Below, piece by piece: positions 44,068-53,070 of a DNA stretch of 64,000 nt (the stretch's first letter is position 1; each line of letters starts with the position of its first letter). A program made the position numbers and the translations under genes. A model generated the notes under the pieces. It worked only from the letters and a program-made list of their open reading frames with translations. It made no database searches and had not been told where the DNA came from. Where the stretch lies: NCBI RefSeq assembly GCF_001761365.1, contig NZ_CP017477.1:2346001-2410000 (forward strand). Direction: 5' to 3'. Source of the DNA: Polaribacter vadi. Its GTDB lineage: Bacteria; Bacteroidota; Bacteroidia; Flavobacteriales; Flavobacteriaceae.

Positions 44068-45927
44068 TTATAATTTTTTAGTTATTAATGATTTGATATG
44101 AAAAACAGCTTCTGGAATTGACATACCAGTATTTGGCAAATCGTCATAATCTCCTTTATCTGCTGGAGTGTCTGGAGTTGGAAAATGACGTTGCTCTCCT
44201 GTTCTAAACATAATTCTTGCAATATTATGTGCAGGTGCATAAAATATTTGATTCGATTCTTTTTGGTCATTTACAATTACTTTATAAGATCTAGAGGTAG
44301 TATCTAACGAAAGGTGAATCGTATATTTTTTTCCAGCTTCATAAGATGTTAATGTTCTAAAACGAGAACCTGCTTTTGTTTTTAATTTTCCATCTTCATC
44401 AAAAATCAAACGAATAGAAGGTAAACCTTGTTCGTTTTGAAATTCTATTTGTAAAAGTCCATGATTATTTTGTTCTGGAATTACAGTAAAAGTTGCTTGC
44501 ATTTGCTGCGCAATTGGAATAACTCTTTCTGCTCTAGCGTAATCAAAAGGATCTGAATCACGCAATGTTAAACCCTTTTCACCACCTAATTTTTCAATAC
44601 TAACTGGCGCCCAAGACAAATCATAAGTATTCCAAAAATCTAATTCTTTTCCATTAGGTAAATTATCAAAAATATCATTTACATCATTTTCTACTTTACT
44701 TTTTACAGGAACAGGTACAGAAGCTACCCAAATATCTTCTTTGTTTACACTGTAACTTACCCAAAGCTTATTATCTGGTGGCGTGCCATTATTTTCTAAA
44801 ATACCACGTACATATTGTGGCCCGTAAGATTTATAATTACCTCCATAACGCATAGGTGTAATTTCTCCATGAATCAGTAATAAATCTGTATAATTTAATC
44901 CATCATTACTTGTTGATATGGCTAAAGGCCAACGATATTCTGATGGATTATAAACAGTTGCATAACGTCCATCTGATGTTTTTTGACCCCAAATTTTAGC
45001 GTTACTATTTATAAAACCTGGAGCTCTAAGTGGATTGTATTCCCAAGTTTTTCCATCATCTTTACTTAAAGATGTTAAGGCATGTTTCCATAAACCTATT
45101 ATATTTCCATTTGGTAAATGATAATAACTAAAAGCTTTGTATTGTTTTTTTAAAGGAATTAAAGGATCATCTCTATCTGCTTCTTCTACCCATTGTTGCA
45201 TTTGCAAGGGTTTAGATAATAATTCTTCGCAAGCTTTTTTAAATCCTTTGTCTTTACTTTTTTTATAAAACGGAAAATTTGTGTTTTTGTCATTCCATCC
45301 TTTATTATATCTGATAAAATAAATAGGCCCAAAACTACCATCTTTGTAAATTTCTCGAATTACTCTTCCAATTCCTTTTCCATCATTTGGACTGTCTTTT
45401 TTATTCATTGAAATACCATAAAACGCCAATGTAAAAAAACGATTGTCTGATGATGTAAAAAAGCCCATACGTTGATGCATAGTTGCATCTAATTTTTTTG
45501 CAACACCTTCTACACCTTCTTTTTGATAACCATCTGGTATTCTATAAATTGGAAAAACTACTTTTGGCATTCCCCAATTTTCGCCATCTTTAGAAGTCAT
45601 TAAAAGTGTTTGACTTGGTGGAATGTGTTCTCCAACAGGGTCACTTAAATAATTTAAATAAAAATGTCCATTCCAATATGCCATATTAGTAGCATGATTA
45701 TACGTCCAGCCAAAACCATCTGCTTTTTCTGGATGCTCTCTGCTTGCTCGCATAATTTGAGTTGCATGAACCCCAACTGCAGGACTTAGTTGACCATGAT
45801 GATAATCGATATTAGAAATGGTATTGCCCACATAATGTATTGTGTCTTGTTGTGCTTTTACTACAATTGATACTTGTAATAGTAACAGAAAGAATATATA
45901 ATATTTTATCTTTAGAAAATTAGTCAT
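44068..45927 (-). CDS. Secreted beta-propeller enzyme, probable PL42-like rhamnose-glucuronate lyase
   Basis: A 619-residue protein with a signal peptide ending V-V-K-A-Q. Residues ~30-410 form a sialidase-superfamily propeller (W-T-Y-N-H-A-T-N-M-A-Y-W-N-G near residue 75, S-K-D-G-E-N-W, S-K-D-D-G-K-T-W). Residues ~430-610 are a beta-sandwich. The architecture and the N-H-A-x-x-M-A-Y-W-N-G motif recall the L-rhamnose-alpha-1,4-D-glucuronate lyases of family PL42, but I make this assignment from memory of the family pattern and it needs a profile search. Such a lyase would expose glucuronate after rhamnose removal. It is coupled to the GH43-like gene by TAATG at 45925-45929. Confidence 0.5.
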   Translation of the reverse strand: MTNFLKIKYYIFFLLLLQVSIVVKAQQDTIHYVGNTISNIDYHHGQLSPAVGVHATQIMRASREHPEKADGFGWTYNHATNMAYWNGHFYLNYLSDPVGEHIPPSQTLLMTSKDGENWGMPKVVFPIYRIPDGYQKEGVEGVAKKLDATMHQRMGFFTSSDNRFFTLAFYGISMNKKDSPNDGKGIGRVIREIYKDGSFGPIYFIRYNKGWNDKNTNFPFYKKSKDKGFKKACEELLSKPLQMQQWVEEADRDDPLIPLKKQYKAFSYYHLPNGNIIGLWKHALTSLSKDDGKTWEYNPLRAPGFINSNAKIWGQKTSDGRYATVYNPSEYRWPLAISTSNDGLNYTDLLLIHGEITPMRYGGNYKSYGPQYVRGILENNGTPPDNKLWVSYSVNKEDIWVASVPVPVKSKVENDVNDIFDNLPNGKELDFWNTYDLSWAPVSIEKLGGEKGLTLRDSDPFDYARAERVIPIAQQMQATFTVIPEQNNHGLLQIEFQNEQGLPSIRLIFDEDGKLKTKAGSRFRTLTSYEAGKKYTIHLSLDTTSRSYKVIVNDQKESNQIFYAPAHNIARIMFRTGEQRHFPTPDTPADKGDYDDLPNTGMSIPEAVFHIKSLITKKL

Positions 45928-46847
45928 TATTTCTCTTTACTTTTTTGTATTAATTTTTCCAAAACGTCTTCTGAAATTGTTGTAATTGTTCCGTGTTTAT
46001 GACCTTCTGGCAAATCAATTTCAGTTGTAATATCCTTAAAGCTTTTAAAATCTGATGTTTTGAGTGCTTTATAATTTTTCTCACCGTAATTATCGTAATA
46101 AATTATAAACTTTCCATCCTGCTCTAACACGGTTGGTCCTTCAGAAAGGAAACCTGAATACGGTTCTGAAATATTTTTAAAAGGTCCTAAAGGTGATTTT
46201 CCAAAAGCTACTTTTAAATTTCTGTTAGGTCTTGTATTATCTTTAACAATAAGTGCATAATCATTTTTAGCTCGTTTAACTATTACACAATCAATTACAC
46301 TAAAGCCTGGTTCTATGAATAGTTTTGTTTCTGAAAAGGTTTTAAAATCTTTTGTGGTAACATAATACATTCTATGATTATTTTTTTCATCTTCTTCTCC
46401 TTTTTCATATCGAAAAGGAATGGTTGATGCCCAAATAATAATATAGCGATCATTATCATCCTCATAAAAAATTTCGGGAGCCCAAACGTTTACAACATCT
46501 GGTTCATGACTCATTACAGGAATAAATTCTTGTTCACTCCAATCTATTAAGTCTTTTGAGCTAGCATATCCAAATCCGTTTCCACCTCGCCAATCAGTTG
46601 TCCAAACCATGTGATATATACCATCTTTACCTTTGGCAATTGATGGATCTCGCATAATTTTACTTGCACCAATTTCTGGTTTTAAATAAGGTCCTTTTAA
46701 ATCTTTCCAATGGTAACCATCCTTGCTGTAGGCTAAATAAAGACCTTCTGTTGCAGGTTCTCTAAAAGATGTAAATAAATAAATATCTTTTTTTGAAGTG
46801 CAACTCATAACAATTGAAAATAATAATAAAAACAATACTTTTTTCAT
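45927..46847 (-). CDS. GH43-like five-bladed propeller glycosidase, lipoprotein
   Basis: A 306-residue protein with lipobox I-V-M-S-C (Cys16). The short propeller shows the GH43/32 clan pattern: M-R-D-P-S (general base Asp), the A-P-E-I-F-Y-E-D region with a following Asp, and L-S-E-G-P-T-V (general acid Glu), plus R-D-P-S-I-A as the first blade signature. GH43 enzymes remove arabinose, xylose or galactose. At this length it has no extra binding domain. It is translationally coupled to the propeller lyase-like gene, so the two may act on the same side chain. Subfamily and specificity are not determinable. Confidence 0.8.
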   Translation of the reverse strand: MKKVLFLLLFSIVMSCTSKKDIYLFTSFREPATEGLYLAYSKDGYHWKDLKGPYLKPEIGASKIMRDPSIAKGKDGIYHMVWTTDWRGGNGFGYASSKDLIDWSEQEFIPVMSHEPDVVNVWAPEIFYEDDNDRYIIIWASTIPFRYEKGEEDEKNNHRMYYVTTKDFKTFSETKLFIEPGFSVIDCVIVKRAKNDYALIVKDNTRPNRNLKVAFGKSPLGPFKNISEPYSGFLSEGPTVLEQDGKFIIYYDNYGEKNYKALKTSDFKSFKDITTEIDLPEGHKHGTITTISEDVLEKLIQKSKEK

Positions 46848-46864
46848 GTGCCCAGATATTTTAA

Positions 46865-48448
46865 TTATTCTACTTTTATTTCACTTTTAACTGATTTTCC
46901 TTTTACTAAAACTGTTTTTACATTTTTAAAAACATTATTTTTTAGGAAAATGTTTTGAGTTTTTTCTCCATCAACTGCTAAAAAAATATCAGTTAAATTA
47001 AATGGAAAGTTATTGTTCAACATCAAATTAGAAACATTATTTAATTTTATAACAGGTGTGTTTTTTAATGGTGCTAATGTTGCCACATTATCTAATATGA
47101 TATTTTTTGAATCTTCAATTTTTACAGAAGCTCCTAAAGTTGTATTTATTTTTACATCATGAAATTCAATATCTGAAGCTGTAGAGATGTTAAAACCTTC
47201 TTTTGCTTCTATATTTATGTTAGAAAATGTCATGTTTTGAATTGGCATTTCTGGAATTCCAATAATTCGTCCAGCAGTATTTACGTTAGTTGCTGTAACA
47301 TTACTAATATGAATGTTTCTAAAAATGGGTGTACGCTCTGTTACAGGTTCTACAACAGTATTTTTATCATAAAAAAGATTAAACATAAAAGCTTCTTTTT
47401 TGATATTATTCATTACAATATTAGAAACTCTAATTTCTTCTACAACACCACCTCTACCTCTAGCTGCTTTAATTCTGATACCTCTATCTGTGCCATCAAA
47501 AACACAATTCGTAATTGTAACTTTTTTGATGTCACCAGACATTTCACTACCAATAACCACACCTCCATGACCACTCATCATAGTACAATTAGTTATGGTA
47601 ACATTTTCTGTTGGTGTAGCATATTTTCTACCATCCTCATCTCTACCAGATTTTATGGTGATACAATCATCGCCAACACTAATATGACAATTAGAAATAT
47701 GAACGTTTTTGCATGAGGTTGGATTAATACCATCTGTATTTGGTGAATATGGATTAAAAATAGTAACATTATCTATAGTTACATTGTCACAAAAAGCTGG
47801 ATTGATGGTCCAAAATGGTGAATTCTGAAAAGTTACACCTTCTATTCTAATATTTTTACAGTGATAGGCTTGAAATAATGGTGGTCTATGAAATAAATAA
47901 CTTCTAGTTCTTGCATAATAAGGTGCTGTTTTTACATCTTTATTCGCTTCTTGCGTCATTTTTTGATATTTAGTAAGCGGTAATTTTTCTTTGGCAGATT
48001 CTATTCGCCAAATTTCTTTCCACCAAGCTTCACCTTGTCCATCTATAATTCCACGTCCTGTGATAGTAATATTTTCTTGGTCTTTAGCAAACAACAAAGG
48101 AGAAAAACTTTTTAAAACAGTTCCTTCCCAACGATATTCCACGAATGGTAAATAATCATCGAAATTGGAAGAAAATTTTAAAATTGCACCTGCTTCTAAG
48201 TTGATTATTATATTGCTTTTTAATTTTAAAGCACCTGTTAAATAATTTCCTGCTGGGAAATAAATGGTGCCACCACCAGATTTATTTGCTTTATTAATTG
48301 CATTTTGAATAGCTTGCGTACAAAGTTCTCCTTTATTATTCCCACCTGCTTCTAAAATATTTATCCAACCACTATTATTGTTTGCTTTTAAAGTTGAAAA
48401 AGCAGAAATAAAAAAAGAAATTAAAAATATAGATATGTTTTTTTTCAT
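46865..48448 (-). CDS. GH28 polygalacturonase-family enzyme (secreted)
   Basis: A 527-residue protein with a signal peptide ending T-L-K-A-N. The beta-helix has the GH28 set: N-T-D-G-I-N (Asp239), G-D-D-C-I-T (Asp260-Asp261), G-H-G-G-V-V-I-G-S-E (His294) and I-R-I-K-A-A-R-G-R-G-G. It cuts alpha-linked galacturonate. Unlike the GH28 at 20.7 kb it lies within the operon, directly after the GH140 gene in transcription order (8-base gap), and it has the longer substrate-loop insertion at 140-190. Exo-galacturonosidase activity is likely but not proved. Confidence 0.92.
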   Translation of the reverse strand: MKKNISIFLISFFISAFSTLKANNNSGWINILEAGGNNKGELCTQAIQNAINKANKSGGGTIYFPAGNYLTGALKLKSNIIINLEAGAILKFSSNFDDYLPFVEYRWEGTVLKSFSPLLFAKDQENITITGRGIIDGQGEAWWKEIWRIESAKEKLPLTKYQKMTQEANKDVKTAPYYARTRSYLFHRPPLFQAYHCKNIRIEGVTFQNSPFWTINPAFCDNVTIDNVTIFNPYSPNTDGINPTSCKNVHISNCHISVGDDCITIKSGRDEDGRKYATPTENVTITNCTMMSGHGGVVIGSEMSGDIKKVTITNCVFDGTDRGIRIKAARGRGGVVEEIRVSNIVMNNIKKEAFMFNLFYDKNTVVEPVTERTPIFRNIHISNVTATNVNTAGRIIGIPEMPIQNMTFSNINIEAKEGFNISTASDIEFHDVKINTTLGASVKIEDSKNIILDNVATLAPLKNTPVIKLNNVSNLMLNNNFPFNLTDIFLAVDGEKTQNIFLKNNVFKNVKTVLVKGKSVKSEIKVE

Positions 48449-48456
48449 CAGAAATA

Positions 48457-49872
48457 TTATTTAGAGGTTAAAATTAATACCCAATCATTACCATCTTCAA
48501 CTTCTCCTTCAGGCTTAAAATCTTGAACTCCCGTATTTTTGAAATCGCCAATTTTATTAGTGATCCCATTTTTAGGATTAAACCAAGAAGCTTCAACTTT
48601 ATCTCCTTTAATTTTACCCATATTTACAGAGATATTTCTACCATTATATGTGTAAATTAGAGCGTAATCTTCTCCTTTTGTTGCGGCTAAGTAATTGTAC
48701 TTTTCGCCTTGATTTACAACTAAACTTGCACCTGGAATTCTATTGAAATAAGGAAATTGCATCATCAACTGTTTTACATATTTCATTTGTTTTGCTCCAG
48801 AATCATGTAAAGCTTCTCTCCATATTTTTTTATTTCCATATGCAGGATTATCACCTTCTCTAAACATTTGCATTACTGCATTATGACCATATGTAAAACC
48901 TGCACCACCAGCAAAAACAGACCAATATGCGTAACGTCTTAAATCTTTATCTATCCAAAGTGGTTGTAAGGTATCATGCAATCCTTGTGGAATTCCTTCA
49001 TAAGATGGTTCTCCATCTATAGTTGGTTTGGTTGGTTTTAACTTAAAATCTACATTTACATATTTGTAATTGTCTTGTGCATACATTTTGCCTTCAGTTT
49101 CTTGATCATATCGTCTATGACCAGATTGAAACATGTTAAAATCTAACCAAGATGCATCATGATAATTATCTGAAGAATCTGTGCGCCCAAAAGGATGAAA
49201 AGTTACTAAAGCATATGGGTTTTTAGATTTTAATATGCTTCCTATCGCATTCCAAATTTCGGTGTTTTCTTCACCTGGAGTATCACCTCCATTTAACCAA
49301 ATAATATTTTTTCTATCTTTAAATCTATCTCCTAAAAAGGATGCATAAGATTTTGCTTGCTCTAAATTTACCTTTCCTTTTTTTACGGATGTTCCCCAAA
49401 TTGGTACCATACCAATATATAAACCATTTTCTTCTGCTACATCTAAAGCGTAGTCTACGTGATCCCAAAAATCATATTCTTCTGGGATGTTAAAATCGTT
49501 ACCTTTTGTTATTAATGGTTTAGAAACATCTTTATTTACCAATGCAGAATCTCCATAAACATTCGCCATTTCTTCGGAATGCAACGTCATTATTTGAATT
49601 ACATTATATTCTTTTTCTTTACGATCTTTAAAATACGTTTTAATTTCATCTCTGTTTAACTTTTTAAAAGTTAACCAACCTGTATCTCCTAACCAAAAGA
49701 AAGGTTTACCATCTTCTGTTTGAAAATAATGACCATTTTCAGAAACTTGCAATTTTTGAACGCCTTCAATTGTTTCTTTTTTCGATTCCATTTTCGATTC
49801 TTTACAAGAAACTAATACACTTATAAAAGCTATAATGCTAAAAATTTTACTAAAATTTTTATGGTTTATCAT
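48457..49872 (-). CDS. GH140 apiosidase-family lipoprotein
   Basis: A 471-residue protein with lipobox V-L-V-S-C (Cys23). The N-terminal TIM barrel begins G-K-P-F-F-W-L-G-D-T-G-W (DUF4038/GH140). Probable catalytic residues are Asp197 in W-L-N-G-G-D-T-P-G and Glu288 in T-I-D-G-E-P-S-Y-E-G, matching the Asp/Glu pair established for GH140. A small C-terminal beta-domain (collagen-binding-like, from ~395) ends the protein. GH140 cleaves the apiose-galacturonan link, releasing apiose-bearing side chains of rhamnogalacturonan II. Its presence is the main reason for proposing an apiose-rich pectin as substrate, and it ties to the RLP/kinase genes at 17-20 kb. Confidence 0.87.
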   Translation of the reverse strand: MINHKNFSKIFSIIAFISVLVSCKESKMESKKETIEGVQKLQVSENGHYFQTEDGKPFFWLGDTGWLTFKKLNRDEIKTYFKDRKEKEYNVIQIMTLHSEEMANVYGDSALVNKDVSKPLITKGNDFNIPEEYDFWDHVDYALDVAEENGLYIGMVPIWGTSVKKGKVNLEQAKSYASFLGDRFKDRKNIIWLNGGDTPGEENTEIWNAIGSILKSKNPYALVTFHPFGRTDSSDNYHDASWLDFNMFQSGHRRYDQETEGKMYAQDNYKYVNVDFKLKPTKPTIDGEPSYEGIPQGLHDTLQPLWIDKDLRRYAYWSVFAGGAGFTYGHNAVMQMFREGDNPAYGNKKIWREALHDSGAKQMKYVKQLMMQFPYFNRIPGASLVVNQGEKYNYLAATKGEDYALIYTYNGRNISVNMGKIKGDKVEASWFNPKNGITNKIGDFKNTGVQDFKPEGEVEDGNDWVLILTSK

Positions 49873-49883
49873 CTTTAAAACGT

Positions 49884-52800
49884 TTATTTTTTTACTATAT
49901 ATACTGCTACTTTTTTATTTGTTGGGTTTGTTAACTTATGGTTTCTTTGGCCTTTAATTGTCGTTTTTGATATAACTTCACCTGTATTTACATCAATCCA
50001 AAAAGCATCAAAAATTCCTTTATAATTACTTAAATCTGCAGTAATAACATTGGTCTTTACTAAGTAATATAAATATGCATTTCCGGCATTTTCTAAGGAC
50101 CAATAATCACTTTTGTAATTTTGATTTTGAGATACTTTTGTATTAGCTAAATGCTTATAAAAACTTGTAATATCTATTTTTGGAATTGGAGCTAGAGAAC
50201 CACCAGCCATAAATGTTGCCCAACCAAATCTTGGTGCTGAATTTGTAGAATATAAAACTGCTTTCTCTGGATAAATTTCTCGATATTCTCTAACAGCTCT
50301 ATATATCTGCTCTTCTGTTTCTTTGCCCGTTTTCATTTTACGAGCATGTTGTCTTGGTGCTAAATTTTTTCCTCCTTCAGGTGCATAAGCTGAACCATCT
50401 TGTCTATAATGCCAATAACGAATATCGATTAAATCTACTGTTTTTGATCTTTTAGAGTCTCTTAAAATGGCATCTTGAACATCTTTTGTAGCACTTAAAC
50501 CAATAATTCCTTCTCCAGAAGTTTCATTTTTCCATTTTTTAACTTCGTCTAACCAAAATTCTATAAAATGAAGTGGACCAGTATATTCTGCACTTGTAAG
50601 TTGAATTACATTACTATTATCTTTAAAATTATTTAAAGATTTTCTTATAAATTGTTGATGCAATTCTTTTCTATTTTTATTAGAAACATCATAAAATTGT
50701 TCTGCCATAAAAATACGTTTATCACCTGCATAAGGCACTGGTTCTGGAAAACCTGTATTGTTAATGTTGTTTGCAGAACGCCAAGGCGAACTAGACCAAT
50801 GTGCACCAGCTTCTATAATATTATGTTGAAAGTATTGTTGATTAATTAATAATTGACCTTTAGATTCCGCCAAATCAGAAAAATTTGATAAGCGATTCCA
50901 ATACCAATCATTATATTTTGTTAAATCGTATTTACTTAAATGATCCCAAGCTAAACCTTGTCCACTTCTTGCAAAAGGTTGCTCATAAAAAGGTGGCCAA
51001 ACATCTGCATCTATTCTGCGAGTTCTTTCATGATCATCCATTCTTCTTTCATACCACAAACCATAATTATGCTCTAAAGCAACAATGTTCTTTTGCGAAA
51101 AATTATTTACAACTTCTTCTATATCATCAGTAAAACCTTTTCCTTTTCTTCCAGGAACAAACCTTGTAATATGTTCAGATGAATTTTTAATTTCATGATT
51201 TTTTAAGCTTCCTCTCCACCATTGCACGTTTACTGTATTTCCTGTAATAACTTCTCCTTTAAAAGTTAACCAACCATTTTTAATTATAATTTTTGATGTA
51301 TTTTTTTTATCATCTTCTAAAAAACTAATATTCTTTACCTCTTTAATAGATTGTATATTTTTAGCTTCTTCAAAAAATCTGTTTTTTTCTGAAACTTCTA
51401 TAATCCATTCTTTTAGCGTTTTTGCGGGATTTAGCGCCTCTTCATTTAATTGTTGCGCTTGTTCTATAGTTGGACTTGATGTGGGTTCTGAACCTAAAGG
51501 AAAAATATTAGGGTTTACAGGAAGCTTGCCTAATCTGGTTTCTAATTGAGCATAAAATAAACTTCTTGGAAATATATGATTGTTTACATCTTTCCATTTA
51601 CCATTACCTGTCATTATACCACCCCAAACACCAAATGCCCAATTTTGTGTAGTTGGTGGACTGTAATTTTCTACTTTAGAAGCAGAAGATTCCCAAATTA
51701 CACTGTTGGCTGCAGACCAACCTGCACCTCTTCCTGCTTGTTCACGATTTTTATAACTTAGAGCATTACCATCAATATTTACAACATCAAATAAAACGCC
51801 TGTTGCCCAACTACCAATTGTACCACTATTGCTATAAGGTAAATACGATTCGCATTGTACAAAAGCGTTTGGACCTGCAGTTGCATAACCACCAACTGCA
51901 AAATCATGATAACCATATTCTGAATAACATCTTTGAAACAACGTTTGTTCTCCTTCTGTATAAAATGTGTGACGCCTAAATGCTGCAATTTCAGAAATAG
52001 GTGCTGTTGCAATACAATCTTCTACAGTAATTTGTTGCGCAGTTTTTAATAAAGAAACTGCACCACCAGCTAAATGCTTAAAATGTATTTGACGAACCCA
52101 GGCATTTTTTACATTTTGCATTGTAATTCCAAACCATCTGTGTAATTCGTCTTTTGTATTATTTTCATTAAAAGTTGATGAAATCATTAAATTTTCTATT
52201 CCAATTTTTTCTATTCTTCCAGACCAAGAATATTTAATGACTTTAGTTTTCCCAAAGTTATCATCTAAAGTCATCGTTAACGGTGCATTTAAAGTTACTT
52301 CGTTCCCTTTTATACTTTTAACTACCCTGTTCCATCTGATGTCCCAATCTCTCGTTTTCCAACCAATCCAACCTGTTTCTCCTCCAAATTCATTCATTTG
52401 TAAGGTGTCAATTAAATTTTGAGTTAATGATTTTTGAATCACAATATCATCATAGACTTTTAACTTTGATACATCTTTTAATTGAATTTTTTGACTACCT
52501 AATGGCGTATAGTTCACACTAAAACTTAGCGTATCTTTAAATTTTTTATCATTTGTGCCAAGAACACTAATAATAGCTTCACGCTTAAAGCCAGTTCCTA
52601 AAAGTATTGTTTCATTGTTTTTATTTCCACTACCTCTTAAAACTACACCAGATTTTTTTATATATAAAGTTCCTTTAATTTTAAAAGTTCCTTTATCTAA
52701 TAAAACTGCTCCTCTAAAACCAGCAGCATTTGGTTTTAAATTACTTACATAGTTAATAGCTGCTTGAATATTTTGAGTAGCATCTGTATCTTGATTTGGT

Positions 52801-53048
52801 ACAAATATTTTTGCTTTAACAGTTGGAATTGCAACTTCTGAAGCTTGATAACCAGCAAATGAAAAATCTGGAATTTTATTGCCTAAATTATCTGAAACAT
52901 AAGAAATACTTCCATTTTTATTTTTAACAAGATCTGGAATTTTTTGCTGAGAAAAAATGTGAGAAATGCAAAAACAGAAAGCTAGTATAATAAAACATTG
53001 CTCTCTGTATAATGTAAAAAATTTAAATTGTAAGTAATTAATAGTCAA
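49884..53048 (-). CDS. Beta-helix (DUF4955-like) fused to DUF6298-like putative glycosidase, start uncertain
   Basis: About 1054 residues. Residues ~75-500 are a right-handed beta-helix like pectate-lyase-type proteins (A-A-I-N-Y-V, R-R-H-T-F-Y-T-E-G-E-Q-T). Residues ~590-1054 form a second catalytic-looking unit with W-W-R-G, R-F-V-P-G-R, D-D-H-E-R-T-R-R-I-D, W-P-P-F-Y-E-Q-P-F-A-R-S-G and the late I-D-I-R-Y-W-H-Y, recalling DUF6298. No ATG is in frame near the N-terminus; the best start is TTG at 53048. An ATG at 53070, right after the upstream stop, is one base out of frame. With one A fewer in the A4 run at 53064-53067 it would read M-K-L-K-A-I-R-L into this gene, so a frameshift or sequence error is likely. 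Confidence 0.65.
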   Translation of the reverse strand: MTINYLQFKFFTLYREQCFIILAFCFCISHIFSQQKIPDLVKNKNGSISYVSDNLGNKIPDFSFAGYQASEVAIPTVKAKIFVPNQDTDATQNIQAAINYVSNLKPNAAGFRGAVLLDKGTFKIKGTLYIKKSGVVLRGSGNKNNETILLGTGFKREAIISVLGTNDKKFKDTLSFSVNYTPLGSQKIQLKDVSKLKVYDDIVIQKSLTQNLIDTLQMNEFGGETGWIGWKTRDWDIRWNRVVKSIKGNEVTLNAPLTMTLDDNFGKTKVIKYSWSGRIEKIGIENLMISSTFNENNTKDELHRWFGITMQNVKNAWVRQIHFKHLAGGAVSLLKTAQQITVEDCIATAPISEIAAFRRHTFYTEGEQTLFQRCYSEYGYHDFAVGGYATAGPNAFVQCESYLPYSNSGTIGSWATGVLFDVVNIDGNALSYKNREQAGRGAGWSAANSVIWESSASKVENYSPPTTQNWAFGVWGGIMTGNGKWKDVNNHIFPRSLFYAQLETRLGKLPVNPNIFPLGSEPTSSPTIEQAQQLNEEALNPAKTLKEWIIEVSEKNRFFEEAKNIQSIKEVKNISFLEDDKKNTSKIIIKNGWLTFKGEVITGNTVNVQWWRGSLKNHEIKNSSEHITRFVPGRKGKGFTDDIEEVVNNFSQKNIVALEHNYGLWYERRMDDHERTRRIDADVWPPFYEQPFARSGQGLAWDHLSKYDLTKYNDWYWNRLSNFSDLAESKGQLLINQQYFQHNIIEAGAHWSSSPWRSANNINNTGFPEPVPYAGDKRIFMAEQFYDVSNKNRKELHQQFIRKSLNNFKDNSNVIQLTSAEYTGPLHFIEFWLDEVKKWKNETSGEGIIGLSATKDVQDAILRDSKRSKTVDLIDIRYWHYRQDGSAYAPEGGKNLAPRQHARKMKTGKETEEQIYRAVREYREIYPEKAVLYSTNSAPRFGWATFMAGGSLAPIPKIDITSFYKHLANTKVSQNQNYKSDYWSLENAGNAYLYYLVKTNVITADLSNYKGIFDAFWIDVNTGEVISKTTIKGQRNHKLTNPTNKKVAVYIVKK

Positions 53049-53070
53049 CCTTATTGCTTTAAGTTTTCAT

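Noticed and set aside
47237..47716. 159-codon open frame on the plus strand inside GH28
   Set aside because: Asn/Ser/Thr/Ile-rich antisense shadow of beta-helix repeats with no recognisable motif.
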